Assembly (NCBI GenBank): GCA_031546715.1
Contig: JAVBKA010000134.1
Location: 1 to 16,954, forward strand
DNA length: 16,954 bases
Reading direction: 5' to 3'
DNA from: JAVBKA01 sp031546715
GTDB lineage: Bacteria; Bacillota; Clostridia; Oscillospirales; UBA929
Shown: one piece after another, positions 1-7,741 of the stretch
How the letters are laid out: every line of letters begins with the position of its first letter
Numbering within the stretch: the first letter of the stretch is position 1
Program-made: the position numbers and the translations under genes
The notes under the pieces: model-generated
The model's input: the letters and a program-made list of their open reading frames with translations, nothing else
What the model was told of the DNA's origin: nothing
Database searches by the model: none

Positions 1-316
1 ACGCCTCACAGGACGGCAAGAGCAGAGCCCTTGCCCTACAAGACGAGGGATTGCGAGAGATTGCGGCAAAAAGCGAGCAACCCACAACAAACAACCATGT
101 AGCGCGGAGCGGCGGTCGTAGTACGCAACCGCGGTGACGAACGTGACGCGACAGAGGCTGGATAGCCGCGCGTGTGGGCGCAATACGCAAGTCACTTCGA
201 ATAGCACGAAAAAGGGTGCTTTGCTTCCTTTACCACCCTTCGTAAAGGAAGAGCCACCGCGGCATGAGCGGGACGAGAAAAAATATGCGATTACACCAAA
301 GGAGCAGCAAAGGATA
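1..316. other. Left-edge intergenic DNA, no gene seen
   Basis: No convincing gene lies here. Short open frames exist but have no ribosome binding site and read through repeat DNA. The stretch contains a degenerate copy of the palindromic element (hairpin at 15-35), runs related to the repeats downstream, and otherwise unremarkable sequence. It is best read as the outer part of the repeat cluster that fills the first 760 bases. Confidence 0.6.
15..35. repeat. Palindromic repeat, hairpin variant 1
   Basis: GGCAAG (15-20) pairs with CTTGCC (30-35), followed by CTAC. Related copies occur at 428-448 (GGCACG/CGTGCC) and in the next tandem unit near 541-562 (GGCGCG/CGTGCC). The three copies differ at a paired position in a way that keeps pairing (A-T, C-G, then G-T), so the hairpin appears to be the conserved feature. 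This is REP-like intergenic repeat DNA; no protein role is implied. Confidence 0.6.
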
Positions 317-641
317 GGCGAATAAAGTTCGCCCCTACGCCGACCTTCCCAAAGATGCAACAAACCTCGGGCGAAGAAAGTTCGCCCCTACGCCGATTTA
401 CCGAAGATGTAGCAACCCGAAGAGGACGGCACGTGCAGAGCCCGTGCCCTACAAGAAACCGCCGAACGTATTGCAAACCTCGGGCGAACAAAGTTCGCCC
501 CTACGCAGATTCACCGAGGATGTAGCAACCCCAAAAGGACGGCGCGTGCAGAGCCCGTGCCCTACGAGAAACAGCCGAACGTATTGCAAACCTCGGGCGA
601 ACAAAGTTCGCTACTACGCCGATTTACCCAAAACGCAGCAA
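317..641. repeat. 113-bp tandem repeats with internal palindromes
   Basis: The motif GGGCGAA-N5-TTCGCCC starts at 369 and 482, with a decayed copy starting at 595: two steps of exactly 113 bp. A shorter related start lies at 317. Units 369-481 and 482-594 are nearly identical over their full length; the unit from 595 decays after about 45 bp. Each full unit contains two palindromes: the TTCGCCC one and the GGCACG...CGTGCC hairpin. Both end in CCTAC (GTAGG on the other strand). The pattern fits a REP/MITE-type intergenic repeat that has been locally duplicated, as seen in some clostridial genomes (from general knowledge, not searched). Confidence 0.8.
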
Positions 642-655
642 CCCACCGTTCGTAG

Positions 656-677
656 GGTGCGACGTCCTCGGCGCACC
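656..677. repeat. GGTGCG/CGCACC palindrome
   Basis: GGTGCG (656-661) and CGCACC (672-677) form a 6-bp inverted repeat around a 10-base loop, preceded by GTA. With the two palindromes of the 113-bp units it shares the GTAGGG edge, so it is probably a third member of the same palindromic repeat class. It abuts the 20-bp tandem repeat. Confidence 0.5.
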
Positions 678-754
678 GCCGTTCTTGTCCACACACCGCC
701 GTTCTTGTCCACACACCGCCGTTCTTGTCCACGCACCGCCGTTCTTGTCCACGC
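675..754. repeat. 20-bp tandem repeat, 4 units
   Basis: Four head-to-tail copies of ACCGCCGTTCTTGTCCACAC at 675, 695, 715 and 735. The last two units end in ACGC instead of ACAC. There is no spacer between copies, so this is not a CRISPR array. It is not a multiple of three and lies outside any supported gene. The unit has the look of a microsatellite-like expansion at the edge of the palindromic repeat cluster. Confidence 0.9.
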
Positions 755-1015
755 GTCGTATCGCCCGAACTTTAGCGCAACGCCGCTTTGCTGTGTTGCG
801 TTTTTTTTTTGCGATTTTTTGGTTCGCGCGGCTCAGAGTTAGAGTTTCGAGCCTTGCGAGGCTCGATAAAAGTCGTTGCCTTTTAAAACCATGAGCTTTT
901 GAAAAAGCTCAAGCAAAACTTTTTTACATGGCTCTTGGGTCGCTATTGCGACATGTTGCTATGACAGATGTCGTTGACATTTGTTGCTCGACGTACAGTT
1001 GTGACGTGTGCCTGT
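755..1015. other. Pre-operon intergenic DNA with hairpins
   Basis: No gene is supported. Three small inverted repeats are visible: TCGAGCCT/AGGCTCGA at 847-866, GAGCTTTT/AAAAGCTC at 893-910 and GTCGC/GCGAC at 939-952. None is followed directly by a T-run good enough for a confident terminator, although the 893-910 hairpin has six T's about ten bases downstream (919-925). Homopolymer T-runs lie near 800-820. A TTGACA at 974-979 has no good -10 partner. The stretch may insulate the phage-like operon from upstream transcription or carry regulatory sites; the sequence does not decide. Confidence 0.45.
893..910 (+). terminator. Possible weak terminator hairpin
   Basis: An 8-bp stem (GAGCTTTT with AAAAGCTC, two-base loop) is followed after about ten bases by six T's. 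The distance from stem to T-run is too long for a textbook intrinsic terminator, so this is only a candidate for ending upstream transcription before the structural operon. Confidence 0.25.
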
Positions 1016-1044
1016 TTTACAGAACGTGAGTTCGATGTTATTAT
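1016..1044 (+). promoter_or_regulatory. Sigma70-like promoter of the structural operon
   Basis: TTTACA at 1016-1021 and TATTAT at 1039-1044 are separated by exactly 17 bases, close to the consensus for the housekeeping sigma factor. The terminase start is 42 bases downstream with its own GGAGGG. No other promoter of similar quality is seen before 13.8 kb, so this could drive the whole head-tail operon. Predicted from sequence only. Confidence 0.55.
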
Positions 1045-1085
1045 GCTGACATGAACTAAGGAATAACCAGAGCCGGAGGGAAGTC

Positions 1086-2741
1086 ATGCTAGAACAATTG
1101 CTCGACGAATTTCTGTCGATTCAGAGATGCCATCAGGACGATCAGTCGGGTTATTACACAGGAGTACGCAAAGCATTAGCTTTAGAATATTCGCAGGGTG
1201 CAGAGTTTGTCGGAGAAAACGGCATTCGCAAGCGACTTGCTGAAATTGACTTAGAGTTTTTTGGCAGAGCCTACTTCCCCGACTACTTTTCAAGCAAAGC
1301 ATCAGTTTTTCATTCTGAGCTGGATTCCCTTTGGACAAAGCATGTGATAAAGCCCTCCGCCGCCACGGCTGATGGTTGCATAGGTTCAAGGTTATGCGTT
1401 GCAGCGCCTCGAGGGCACGCAAAAAGTACAATCCTTACGTTCAAAAATACACTTCACGCCGTTCTCTACACATACAAGCCATACATATTACTAATCTCCG
1501 ACACTCAAAACCAAGCTGTAGGCTTTTTAGCCGCTATTGCAGACGAGCTTTGCGAAAATGAAGCAGTTATTGAAGATTTTGGGAAGTTGAAGGGCAGCAG
1601 GTGGCGGGAGGATACCCTCATTACGGTCAGCGGTGTGAAGGTGCAGGCATTAAGCGCAGGTCAGCGGCTTAGAGGGCTAAAGCATAAAAACTTTAGACCC
1701 TCGCTGGTACTGCTGGACGATGTGGAAAATGATGAAAACGTTCGCACATCGGAACAGCGTGAAAAGCTCTCATCATGGTTTTTCAAGGCGGTTTGCAAAA
1801 TTGGCGACCCCAAAACAGACATTTTTGTCGTTGGAACAGTGCTACACAAGCAAAGCCTTTTATCCTCTCTTATGGAAAATCCGGGCTTTCACAACAGACT
1901 TTACAAGGCGGTTTCCTGCTTTTCTAGCTCTCCCCGTTGGGACGATTGGAAGGAAATTTACACTCGGCGGCGTGACCCAGACCGCATGGAAAAGGCTTGG
2001 GATTACTATTCGGCGCATAAACACGAAATGCTTGAAGGTACTAATACCCTATGGCCTGAGCGTTACTGCTATTATGACCTGATGGTGGAGCGTTTAGTCG
2101 GCGGGGAATCGGCGTTTAACTCCGAGCTTCAAAATGAGCCGGGAGACAGTGAAAGCCTTATCTTTCGTGAGGAGGATTTTGACTACTACGACCCCACAAC
2201 CACGGACTTGCAAGGCTTCGATTTTTACGGCTTTGCAGACCCATCGCTTGGACGAGCAAGTGGTGACTACAGCGCAATCGTCACAGTTGCAAGAGACTGC
2301 AAAAGCGGTGTTCTATATGTATGTGACGCTGTTATCGCAAGGCTTCACCCTGACGAGCTGATTGAGCGAATTTTCGGAGCGGAACGGGCGTTAATTCGAA
2401 AATACGGGCATGGGTACACCAAGTTTGCTATGGAAACAAACCAATTTCAGTGGTATTTAAAGGACAAGCTGGCAAAGGCATCCGCAGAGGCGAGGTTGTA
2501 TATGCCCATTGTTGAGGTTAATTCCAGTACTGAGAAAAAGACCAGAATTATGGGCTTACAGCCGCTGATTCAATGCAAACTGCTAATTTTTGACCGCAGA
2601 CTAAAGCTCTTGCTCGAACAGCTCTTGGATTACCCTCTTGCCCAGCATGACGACGGACCAGACGCCCTTGCGGGAGCCGTTGCGCTGACACGTCAGGTAA
2701 TTAAACGGGTGGTTGTAAATGAGAAAAATACCAGACTATAG
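1086..2741 (+). CDS. terL: Phage terminase large subunit
   Basis: DNA-packaging motor ATPase/nuclease that translocates DNA through the portal into the prohead and cuts it. The 551-aa protein has an N-terminal ATPase domain with Walker A AAPRGHAKST (about 106-115) and Walker B SLVLLDD (206-212). Its C-terminal RNase H-like nuclease has acidic residues in FADPSLG (D385), AMETNQ (E450) and DDGPDAL (D526). All expected catalytic residues are present, so nothing suggests decay. The ATG has GGAGGG five bases upstream and is the first gene after the promoter at 1016-1044. Its stop overlaps the Shine-Dalgarno of the portal gene. No small terminase gene precedes it, which is unusual because terS normally sits directly upstream; recognition of DNA may be headful and sequence-loose, or the small subunit lies elsewhere. 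Confidence 0.97.
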   Translation: MLEQLLDEFLSIQRCHQDDQSGYYTGVRKALALEYSQGAEFVGENGIRKRLAEIDLEFFGRAYFPDYFSSKASVFHSELDSLWTKHVIKPSAATADGCIGSRLCVAAPRGHAKSTILTFKNTLHAVLYTYKPYILLISDTQNQAVGFLAAIADELCENEAVIEDFGKLKGSRWREDTLITVSGVKVQALSAGQRLRGLKHKNFRPSLVLLDDVENDENVRTSEQREKLSSWFFKAVCKIGDPKTDIFVVGTVLHKQSLLSSLMENPGFHNRLYKAVSCFSSSPRWDDWKEIYTRRRDPDRMEKAWDYYSAHKHEMLEGTNTLWPERYCYYDLMVERLVGGESAFNSELQNEPGDSESLIFREEDFDYYDPTTTDLQGFDFYGFADPSLGRASGDYSAIVTVARDCKSGVLYVCDAVIARLHPDELIERIFGAERALIRKYGHGYTKFAMETNQFQWYLKDKLAKASAEARLYMPIVEVNSSTEKKTRIMGLQPLIQCKLLIFDRRLKLLLEQLLDYPLAQHDDGPDALAGAVALTRQVIKRVVVNEKNTRL

Positions 2742-2753
2742 GAGAAATATCTA

Positions 2754-3968
2754 ATGAAATCACAGGTTATTTATCTTCCCGGCGACGCCGCTCCTTCCGT
2801 TGAGCTGCTTGAATTTGCCTTAGACCGACACAGTGAGTCACGGCTGCGCTTCTCCATGCTAGAGCGGTACTACATGGGCGATACGGACATTTTATACAAG
2901 ACCGCAGAAGACCCCTTTCTGCCCAACAACCGCATTAACCACGCCTTTCCCCGATACATAACTAATATTGCAACAGCGTACTTCCTAGGCGAGGGCTTAC
3001 AGCTTTCGGTAGAGGATGCGGGGTACGAAACGGAGTTAAAGAAGCTGTACGCTCAGACGTTTTCGGAGGTTCGGGCATACGAAGAGGCGAAGGAAATGAG
3101 CATTCACGGCGTTTCCTTTGAACTTCAGTACATAGACGCACAGGGGCGGTACAAAACCCATTTTCTCAAGGCAAACGAGCTAATTCCCCTTTACAGCCCC
3201 GATGCGGGCAGCTTTCTTTCAATGGCTGTTCATCTTTACTCCCGCACCAGCATCAGCAACGCCACCACGGACTGCGCTGACCTGTACACACATAGAGAGA
3301 TTATCAGCTTTGCCAAGAACCCTCGGACGGGGTGGTATGAGACTGAGCGAAAAAACCATTCCTTTGACGGAGTTCCCATTATCATTAGGCGCAACAACCG
3401 TGAGCATAAGGGAGATTTTGAGGATGTCAAGACCCTCGTTGACGCCTATGACCGTGCTCAAAGTGACAGCTTAAACGATTTGGATTACTTCTCAGACGCT
3501 TATTTGGCGGTTTACGGCATTGAAAGCATTGTCGAGGAGGACAGCTCTGGTGCGCTTAGACGCAATCAAGGTATGAAAAAGCGCAGAACCTTGTTTTTTC
3601 CCGAGGGTGGCGACGCTAAGTTTATTACTAAGGATATTTCAAATCACCCCAGTGAGGATTTTAAAACCAGAGTTTACAGAGACATTTTTTTCCTTTCTCA
3701 AGTGCCGAATCTTACTGACGACAGCTTTTCAGGCAATCAATCCGGCGAGGCTTTGAAGTACAAGCTATTTGGACTGAGGGAGCTTGCGGGAGAAAAGGAG
3801 AAGTACTGGTTTGGGGCGGAGCAAAAGAAGTTGGAGCATATGACGAACTTCATTAACGCCCGACATGGCACTCAATATGACTGGAAAACTGTTAAGCTGG
3901 AGTTTAAGCGCAACTTGGTTTTACCCTCAGACGGAGAAACAGGCGACCCCGACCAACAGCGGACATAG
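2754..3968 (+). CDS. Phage portal protein, SPP1 gp6-like
   Basis: Portal subunit: a dodecameric ring at one capsid vertex through which DNA enters and leaves and on which head-tail connectors dock. The 404-aa protein resembles the SPP1 gp6-type family. It has an N-terminal region with DILYKTAEDPFLPNNRINHAF and NIATAYFLGEGLQL, and later SGNQSGEALKYKLFGL (about 335-350), a typical signature near the stem/crown transition. It is somewhat shorter than common members (roughly 450-500 aa), lacking much C-terminal crown tail. AGGAGA lies nine bases before the ATG and the gene follows terL by 12 bases. No minor head protein of the SPP1 gp7 type follows it, in contrast to SPP1-like head modules. Confidence 0.93.
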   Translation: MKSQVIYLPGDAAPSVELLEFALDRHSESRLRFSMLERYYMGDTDILYKTAEDPFLPNNRINHAFPRYITNIATAYFLGEGLQLSVEDAGYETELKKLYAQTFSEVRAYEEAKEMSIHGVSFELQYIDAQGRYKTHFLKANELIPLYSPDAGSFLSMAVHLYSRTSISNATTDCADLYTHREIISFAKNPRTGWYETERKNHSFDGVPIIIRRNNREHKGDFEDVKTLVDAYDRAQSDSLNDLDYFSDAYLAVYGIESIVEEDSSGALRRNQGMKKRRTLFFPEGGDAKFITKDISNHPSEDFKTRVYRDIFFLSQVPNLTDDSFSGNQSGEALKYKLFGLRELAGEKEKYWFGAEQKKLEHMTNFINARHGTQYDWKTVKLEFKRNLVLPSDGETGDPDQQRT

Positions 3969-4009
3969 AGGCTCAGCCGAAAACTCCCTGAAAGGAGGTG
4001 AGAAGCGAA

Positions 4010-4366
4010 TTGGACGAGCAAGCAACATCTCACGCAGACCAGACCATCACCGATGAATCGGAAAGCACAGCTCAGACACAGACACTGTCGCAGACACCGC
4101 CGCAAATACAAACGCAGACAGACCCCATATCCTACGAAACGTTACTTTCTCAGCTTGGGCTGCCGGTAGAACTGGCGCAGCAGCTTAAGGAAGGACGGCA
4201 GGAGGCATTGACAGATATCAAGGAACAGCTACAGTCAATTATTGACGTAAAGGTTCAAGAAAATGTTGACGCCAGATTCCGCAGCCAATCCCACATTCCA
4301 AAGACCATGCCCCCAGTGTTTTGCGAAACGTTGGAGGACGCAGTGGCACAGGCATTGCGAATGTAA
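4010..4366 (+). CDS. Small acidic scaffold-like protein
   Basis: Predicted capsid scaffold, from its position between portal and capsid genes and its composition rather than from clear homology. The N-terminus (about 1-45) is rich in Q, T, S, D and E and looks disordered. The middle (about 45-90) is helical and charged, with QLKEGRQEALTDIKEQLQ as a likely coiled coil. The TTG at 4010 is preferred because AAAGGAGG lies about 11 bases before it; a GTG at 3998 sits inside that Shine-Dalgarno. At 118 aa it is short for a scaffold. No protease domain is visible here or in neighbouring genes, so any scaffold removal would not involve a recognisable phage protease encoded in this cassette. Confidence 0.6.
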   Translation: MDEQATSHADQTITDESESTAQTQTLSQTPPQIQTQTDPISYETLLSQLGLPVELAQQLKEGRQEALTDIKEQLQSIIDVKVQENVDARFRSQSHIPKTMPPVFCETLEDAVAQALRM

Positions 4367-4387
4367 TTAGATTAAAGGAGATAAAAC

Positions 4388-5323
4388 ATGCTAACTCTAA
4401 AACAAGCTCTCAAAAAGGCGACAGACCCACTTTCACGTCAGGTAATTGACGAATTCCGCCGCGATATGCTCTTTGAACTCTGCGTTTTTGACGATTGCGT
4501 CACCTTCAACGGCGGCACTATGGCATATGTTTACGAACGCATTACAGGCAAGCCCTCTGTTGACTACCGTGCAATGGGCAGTGAGTACACCAAGGGTAAC
4601 ATTCCAAGCACACAGATTACTGCACCGCTTAAAATCTTCGGCGGCAGCTTTGACATTGACCGTGTGGCATATGCATCAGACCAATCCTCTGTCCGTCTTG
4701 CCCATGAGCTATCTATGAAAATCGGCGCGACAAAGGCACTGTTTGCAGATTCCTTTATCAACGGCGACGCTGCAACCGCAGGTTTTGACGGCATTGAAAA
4801 GGTAGTTGCGGGAACTGCTAACGACCTTATTCCTACAGCGGTTATTGACGTTTCAGACTCTGCAAAAATTACAGCCAACGGCGCATTACTCATGGACCAT
4901 CTTGACAGAATGCTTGCTGACCTTGACGGAAACGCTGACGCGCTGTTTGTCAACAAAAAGCTTTTCGCTGTTCTAAACGGCATTGCTAGACGTTCGGGCT
5001 ATTTCTCGACCAGTGATGTGGACGCCTTCGGCAGCCCTGTTACAAAGTACGCAGGTATTCCCATTGTTGCTCTTGGCTCAAAGCCTCAGACTGCAGCTCC
5101 CATGATTGGCATTAACGGCACCGGCGAAACTTCAATGTATGCAGTTCGCTTCGGCTTGGACGGCGTTCATGCGGTTACACCTGCACACACTCCAATTCTA
5201 AATGTGTATCTGCCTAATTTCAGCGCACCCGGCGCAGTTAAAAAGGGTGAGGTTGAAATGGTTGCAGGTCTTGCAATTAAGACAACTGGCAGTGTTGGTG
5301 CTTTGCGCAAGATTAAAGTTTAG
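4388..5323 (+). CDS. Major capsid protein, HK97-fold type
   Basis: Shell-forming capsid protein. Position (after portal and scaffold, before connector genes), length (311 aa) and sequence features fit an HK97-fold subunit without a long N-terminal delta domain. There is an extended N-arm, an E-loop-like region around GKPSVDYRAMGSEYTKGNIP (55-75), then alternating helix/sheet A- and P-domain sequence such as ALFADSFINGDAATAGFDG and ADALFVNKKLFAVLNG. The C-terminus ends in VKKGEVEMVAGLAIKTTGSVG, typical of phage major capsid/structural proteins. AAAGGAGAT precedes the ATG by seven bases, the strongest ribosome site in the head region, as expected for the most abundant product. The next gene starts two bases after the stop, suggesting translational coupling. 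Confidence 0.87.
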   Translation: MLTLKQALKKATDPLSRQVIDEFRRDMLFELCVFDDCVTFNGGTMAYVYERITGKPSVDYRAMGSEYTKGNIPSTQITAPLKIFGGSFDIDRVAYASDQSSVRLAHELSMKIGATKALFADSFINGDAATAGFDGIEKVVAGTANDLIPTAVIDVSDSAKITANGALLMDHLDRMLADLDGNADALFVNKKLFAVLNGIARRSGYFSTSDVDAFGSPVTKYAGIPIVALGSKPQTAAPMIGINGTGETSMYAVRFGLDGVHAVTPAHTPILNVYLPNFSAPGAVKKGEVEMVAGLAIKTTGSVGALRKIKV

Positions 5324-5325
5324 CC

Positions 5326-5607
5326 ATGAATGCGGAAATTCTTAACGAACGTCTGCAAACGATGTATCCTGAGCTGACCCCTGAAGAGGTGGAGGCTGCC
5401 ATTGCCCGCGCTGCTGCGCTTTTTTGCAGTAAGACATATCGCACCGACGTTCCAGACGAAGCGTCTTGGACGATTGTGGACATGGCGGCACAGCTTCTAA
5501 GCGGCAGCGGAGATATTAAAAGAATGCAAATAGGCGATACCACATTTGAATACAATCCCGAAAAAAAGACGGAGCTGTCAGGCTTTAAGGTGGCGATTGC
5601 AAGATGA
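5326..5607 (+). CDS. Head-tail connector adaptor-like protein
   Basis: Small (93 aa) mostly helical protein directly after the capsid gene, the usual place of the portal adaptor (gp6 of HK97 / gp15 of SPP1 role). It opens with an alpha-helical segment, LTPEEVEAAIARAAALFCSK (about 18-37), and a second helix, SWTIVDMAAQLLSG (about 47-60), followed by a short beta-like tail. No independent Shine-Dalgarno is seen; the ATG is two bases after the capsid stop and is probably translated by reinitiation. The assignment is by position and fold-like pattern, not by a diagnostic motif. Confidence 0.62.
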   Translation: MNAEILNERLQTMYPELTPEEVEAAIARAAALFCSKTYRTDVPDEASWTIVDMAAQLLSGSGDIKRMQIGDTTFEYNPEKKTELSGFKVAIAR

Positions 5608-5975
5608 ATGCAGCAATTAGAAGGTTTATTAACAGTCAATTTACGGATGTTGCCACAGTTATGAGAATTATGCACCTAAAGGGTGTGGACGGAAGCACTC
5701 ATGAGGTGTGGAGCACTGTATATGCCCTGATGCCGTGCAGGCTGTCTCAACGGTCAAGCTGGGGAAACTCCTCGGGAGGCATGAAGGAACGGCAAAGTCA
5801 CAGCCAATGGAATGGACGGTACACTGTGTTTTGCAGCAATGAGATGACCATATACCCAGGGGACAAGCTGTTTGTAACTCAGCGCACAGGACCTACTTTT
5901 GAATGCATTGCGGGAAGCGGCTTTCGTTACGACTTTCATACTGAAATCGGTTTAGCGGAGGCAAAAAGAGTATGA
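5604..5975 (+). CDS. Head closure protein-like (XkdH-type)
   Basis: A 123-aa predicted beta-rich protein that overlaps the upstream connector gene by four bases (ATGA) and the next gene by four bases. Order (adaptor, then this, then tail terminator, then sheath) matches the XkdH/SPP1 gp16 head-closure position of PBSX-type elements. Visible pattern: N-terminal helix MNAAIRRFINSQFTDVATVM, then strands around EVWSTVYALMPCRLSQ and YTVFCSNEMTIYPGDKLFVT, with the DKLFVTQRTGPTFEC stretch typical of small beta-barrel head-tail joining proteins. Function would be to plug the portal after packaging and receive the tail. Homology is inferred, not certain. Confidence 0.6.
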   Translation: MNAAIRRFINSQFTDVATVMRIMHLKGVDGSTHEVWSTVYALMPCRLSQRSSWGNSSGGMKERQSHSQWNGRYTVFCSNEMTIYPGDKLFVTQRTGPTFECIAGSGFRYDFHTEIGLAEAKRV

Positions 5976-6415
5976 GCTTTACGCCGGACATGCTGGTATC
6001 AGCGGTTTCAAGCTCGATTGCGGCACTGTTCCCCGACATTGCGATTTTTACAGAGCGCATTACGGCAAAAATGCCGGAACGGTGCTTTGTGGTGGGGATA
6101 AAGCGGCTGTCAATCCGTGATGAGTTGGGGCTTCGTAAAAAGCTGAACGGTATTTTTCAAATCATCTATTTTTCGCCTCAAGCTGCCCTTGACCAAGCAA
6201 ACGACAGCAACGCAGTTTTCTTTAAGCTATCGGAACTTAAGCCGCTATACAAGGGCTTACCTATTAGAATCGGCGGCTTGGAGCGTGACTTCCAAGAGGG
6301 AGGCATGACTGTTGCCGCAGATTTTTCGCTAATGCTGTTTGAACAGGACGACAGCCCTGTTATGAACACCATGGAGGCAGAGCGGCATAATATCAGAGCA
6401 AACAATACATTGTAA
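5972..6415 (+). CDS. Tail terminator-like protein (XkdJ-type)
   Basis: A 147-aa protein immediately before the sheath gene, in the slot of PBSX XkdJ / the phage tail terminator family, whose hexamer caps the finished tail tube and joins it to the head. The sequence has an N-terminal helix (VSAVSSSIAALFPDIAIFTE), a central KMPERCFVVGIKRLSIRDE strand region, and GIFQIIYFSP plus LPIRIGGLERDFQEGGMTV near the end, resembling the alpha-beta fold of these proteins. It overlaps the previous gene by ATGA. PBSX also has XkdI (HK97 gp10-like) between XkdH and XkdJ; no counterpart is found here, so the connector set is one gene shorter. Confidence 0.68.
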   Translation: MSFTPDMLVSAVSSSIAALFPDIAIFTERITAKMPERCFVVGIKRLSIRDELGLRKKLNGIFQIIYFSPQAALDQANDSNAVFFKLSELKPLYKGLPIRIGGLERDFQEGGMTVAADFSLMLFEQDDSPVMNTMEAERHNIRANNTL

Positions 6416-6433
6416 AATGACAAGGAGACTTAT

Positions 6434-7717
6434 ATGTCTACATGGACAACGCAAAATAAGGTACTGCCGGGCGTCTACATAAACTTTGAAGGCAACGGCT
6501 CGGTACAAACAAAATCAGGCGAGCGCGGAGTATGTGCTATGGCACTTCCGAATCTCTGGCTTGAGTCTGATAAATTCATGGAGCTGACGGATTTCACGCA
6601 GCTCCCCATCGCCCCCGGCGATACTACTCCCCTTGCGATTATGGAAGCCTTTAAGAAGTCTAACCGTGTGTACGTCTACAGAGTGGGCGGCGGAACTGCC
6701 GCAAAATGCACTGTCTCAGGGCTGACGGCTACCGCTGTTTGCACAGGGCAGGCGGGAAATAACATCACAATCGCCGTCAGCGGTACGGTGGCTCCATATA
6801 CGGTTACAACCTTTGTTGGCGGTACTGTTGCTGACGCACAAAAGGTCGAAACTATTGGGGAGCTTGTGTCAAACGGCTATGTCAAGTTCAGCGGCACAGG
6901 CGCGCTTACCGCAACCGCAGGTACTGCGCTGGCTGGAGGTACTTCCGTTGCACCGTCTGCGGCAAACTACAAAACCTTTCTTGACGGCTGTGAATCAATT
7001 GCGGTCAACGCAATAGCCTGTCTTTCCAACGACACGGCCGTTCGTGATGTGTTTGTCAGCTTTGCAAAGCGCATTAGGGGGACTAAGTATCTTCAGGTGG
7101 TTGTGCCCGCAGGAGTGACGGTTGTGGGAGATTTTGAGGGTGTTATTGCCGTTGCAAACGGGGTATTTCTTGATAACGGCAAACATGTTGACGCTGTGAC
7201 AGCCTGTGCATATGTCGCCGCGGCGACAGCGGCTTGTCCCCTCACCCAGAGCCTGACCAGTGACATTTATTTAGGCGCAGTCGAGCCTGACACTATGTAC
7301 ACTATTGCTCAGCAAGAGGAAATGGCGACTACGGGACGCATGGTTTTTGTTCCCGCAATCCGTGGAGGCGCGATGATACAAAAAGACATTAATTCACTGG
7401 TTTCTTTAACCCCTGAGCGTCCTTACTCCTTTTCTAAGAACAAAATCATACGCATTCTTGATGACATCGGTTTGTTCATTTCTCGCACAGGCACGGAAAC
7501 CTTCCTAGGTAAAGTCCAAAATAATCAAACAGGGCGCGACCTCTTTAAGGCGACCATTGCAACGTACTTTTCCCAGCTATTTGAAAAGGGGATTTTACAG
7601 GGCGCAGGAGAAATTTCCATCACAGCAGGCACAGCACTGGACAGCGTAGTCGTAAAATACGCTATTTCACCCGCCGATACCATGGACGTTATATATAACA
7701 CCGTTGTAGTAGGCTGA
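6434..7717 (+). CDS. Contractile tail sheath protein (XkdK-like)
   Basis: Sheath subunit that forms the contractile outer cylinder; its presence establishes a myovirus-type tail. The 427-aa protein opens with LPGVYINFEGNGS, the characteristic N-terminal linker that interlocks subunits, and ends with a conserved C-terminal domain (EISITAGTALDSVVVKYAISP, then DTMDVIYNTVVVG) that completes the handshake mesh. Between them lies a variable beta-rich insertion (about 95-185, rich in G, T, V and A), then the conserved core with ADTM-like and RGGAMIQKDINSLVS segments. AAGGAGAC precedes the ATG. Slightly shorter than XkdK (about 466 aa) but complete. Tube protein follows after 24 bases. Confidence 0.96.
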   Translation: MSTWTTQNKVLPGVYINFEGNGSVQTKSGERGVCAMALPNLWLESDKFMELTDFTQLPIAPGDTTPLAIMEAFKKSNRVYVYRVGGGTAAKCTVSGLTATAVCTGQAGNNITIAVSGTVAPYTVTTFVGGTVADAQKVETIGELVSNGYVKFSGTGALTATAGTALAGGTSVAPSAANYKTFLDGCESIAVNAIACLSNDTAVRDVFVSFAKRIRGTKYLQVVVPAGVTVVGDFEGVIAVANGVFLDNGKHVDAVTACAYVAAATAACPLTQSLTSDIYLGAVEPDTMYTIAQQEEMATTGRMVFVPAIRGGAMIQKDINSLVSLTPERPYSFSKNKIIRILDDIGLFISRTGTETFLGKVQNNQTGRDLFKATIATYFSQLFEKGILQGAGEISITAGTALDSVVVKYAISPADTMDVIYNTVVVG

Positions 7718-7741
7718 TATTAGTATTAAGGAGTCTGAAAC

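Noticed and set aside
675..754. CRISPR array
   Set aside because: The 20-bp units are directly adjacent with no unique spacers, and no cas genes are present.
134..894. Several overlapping plus-strand open frames, 60-130 codons
   Set aside because: They read through tandem and palindromic repeats, have no ribosome binding sites and encode repetitive R/P/T-rich sequence without any family pattern.
974..979. TTGACA box as a -35 of the terminase promoter
   Set aside because: The hexamer is perfect but 17 bases downstream there is only AGTTGT; the TTTACA/TATTAT pair at 1016-1044 is better.
1084..1431. Antisense open frame across the terminase start (and similar minus-strand frames in the capsid, baseplate and fibre genes)
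   Set aside because: Shadow frames of clearly coding genes; no ribosome sites or recognisable families.
3998..4000. GTG start for the scaffold-like gene
   Set aside because: It overlaps the Shine-Dalgarno AAAGGAGG itself; the TTG at 4010 has normal spacing.
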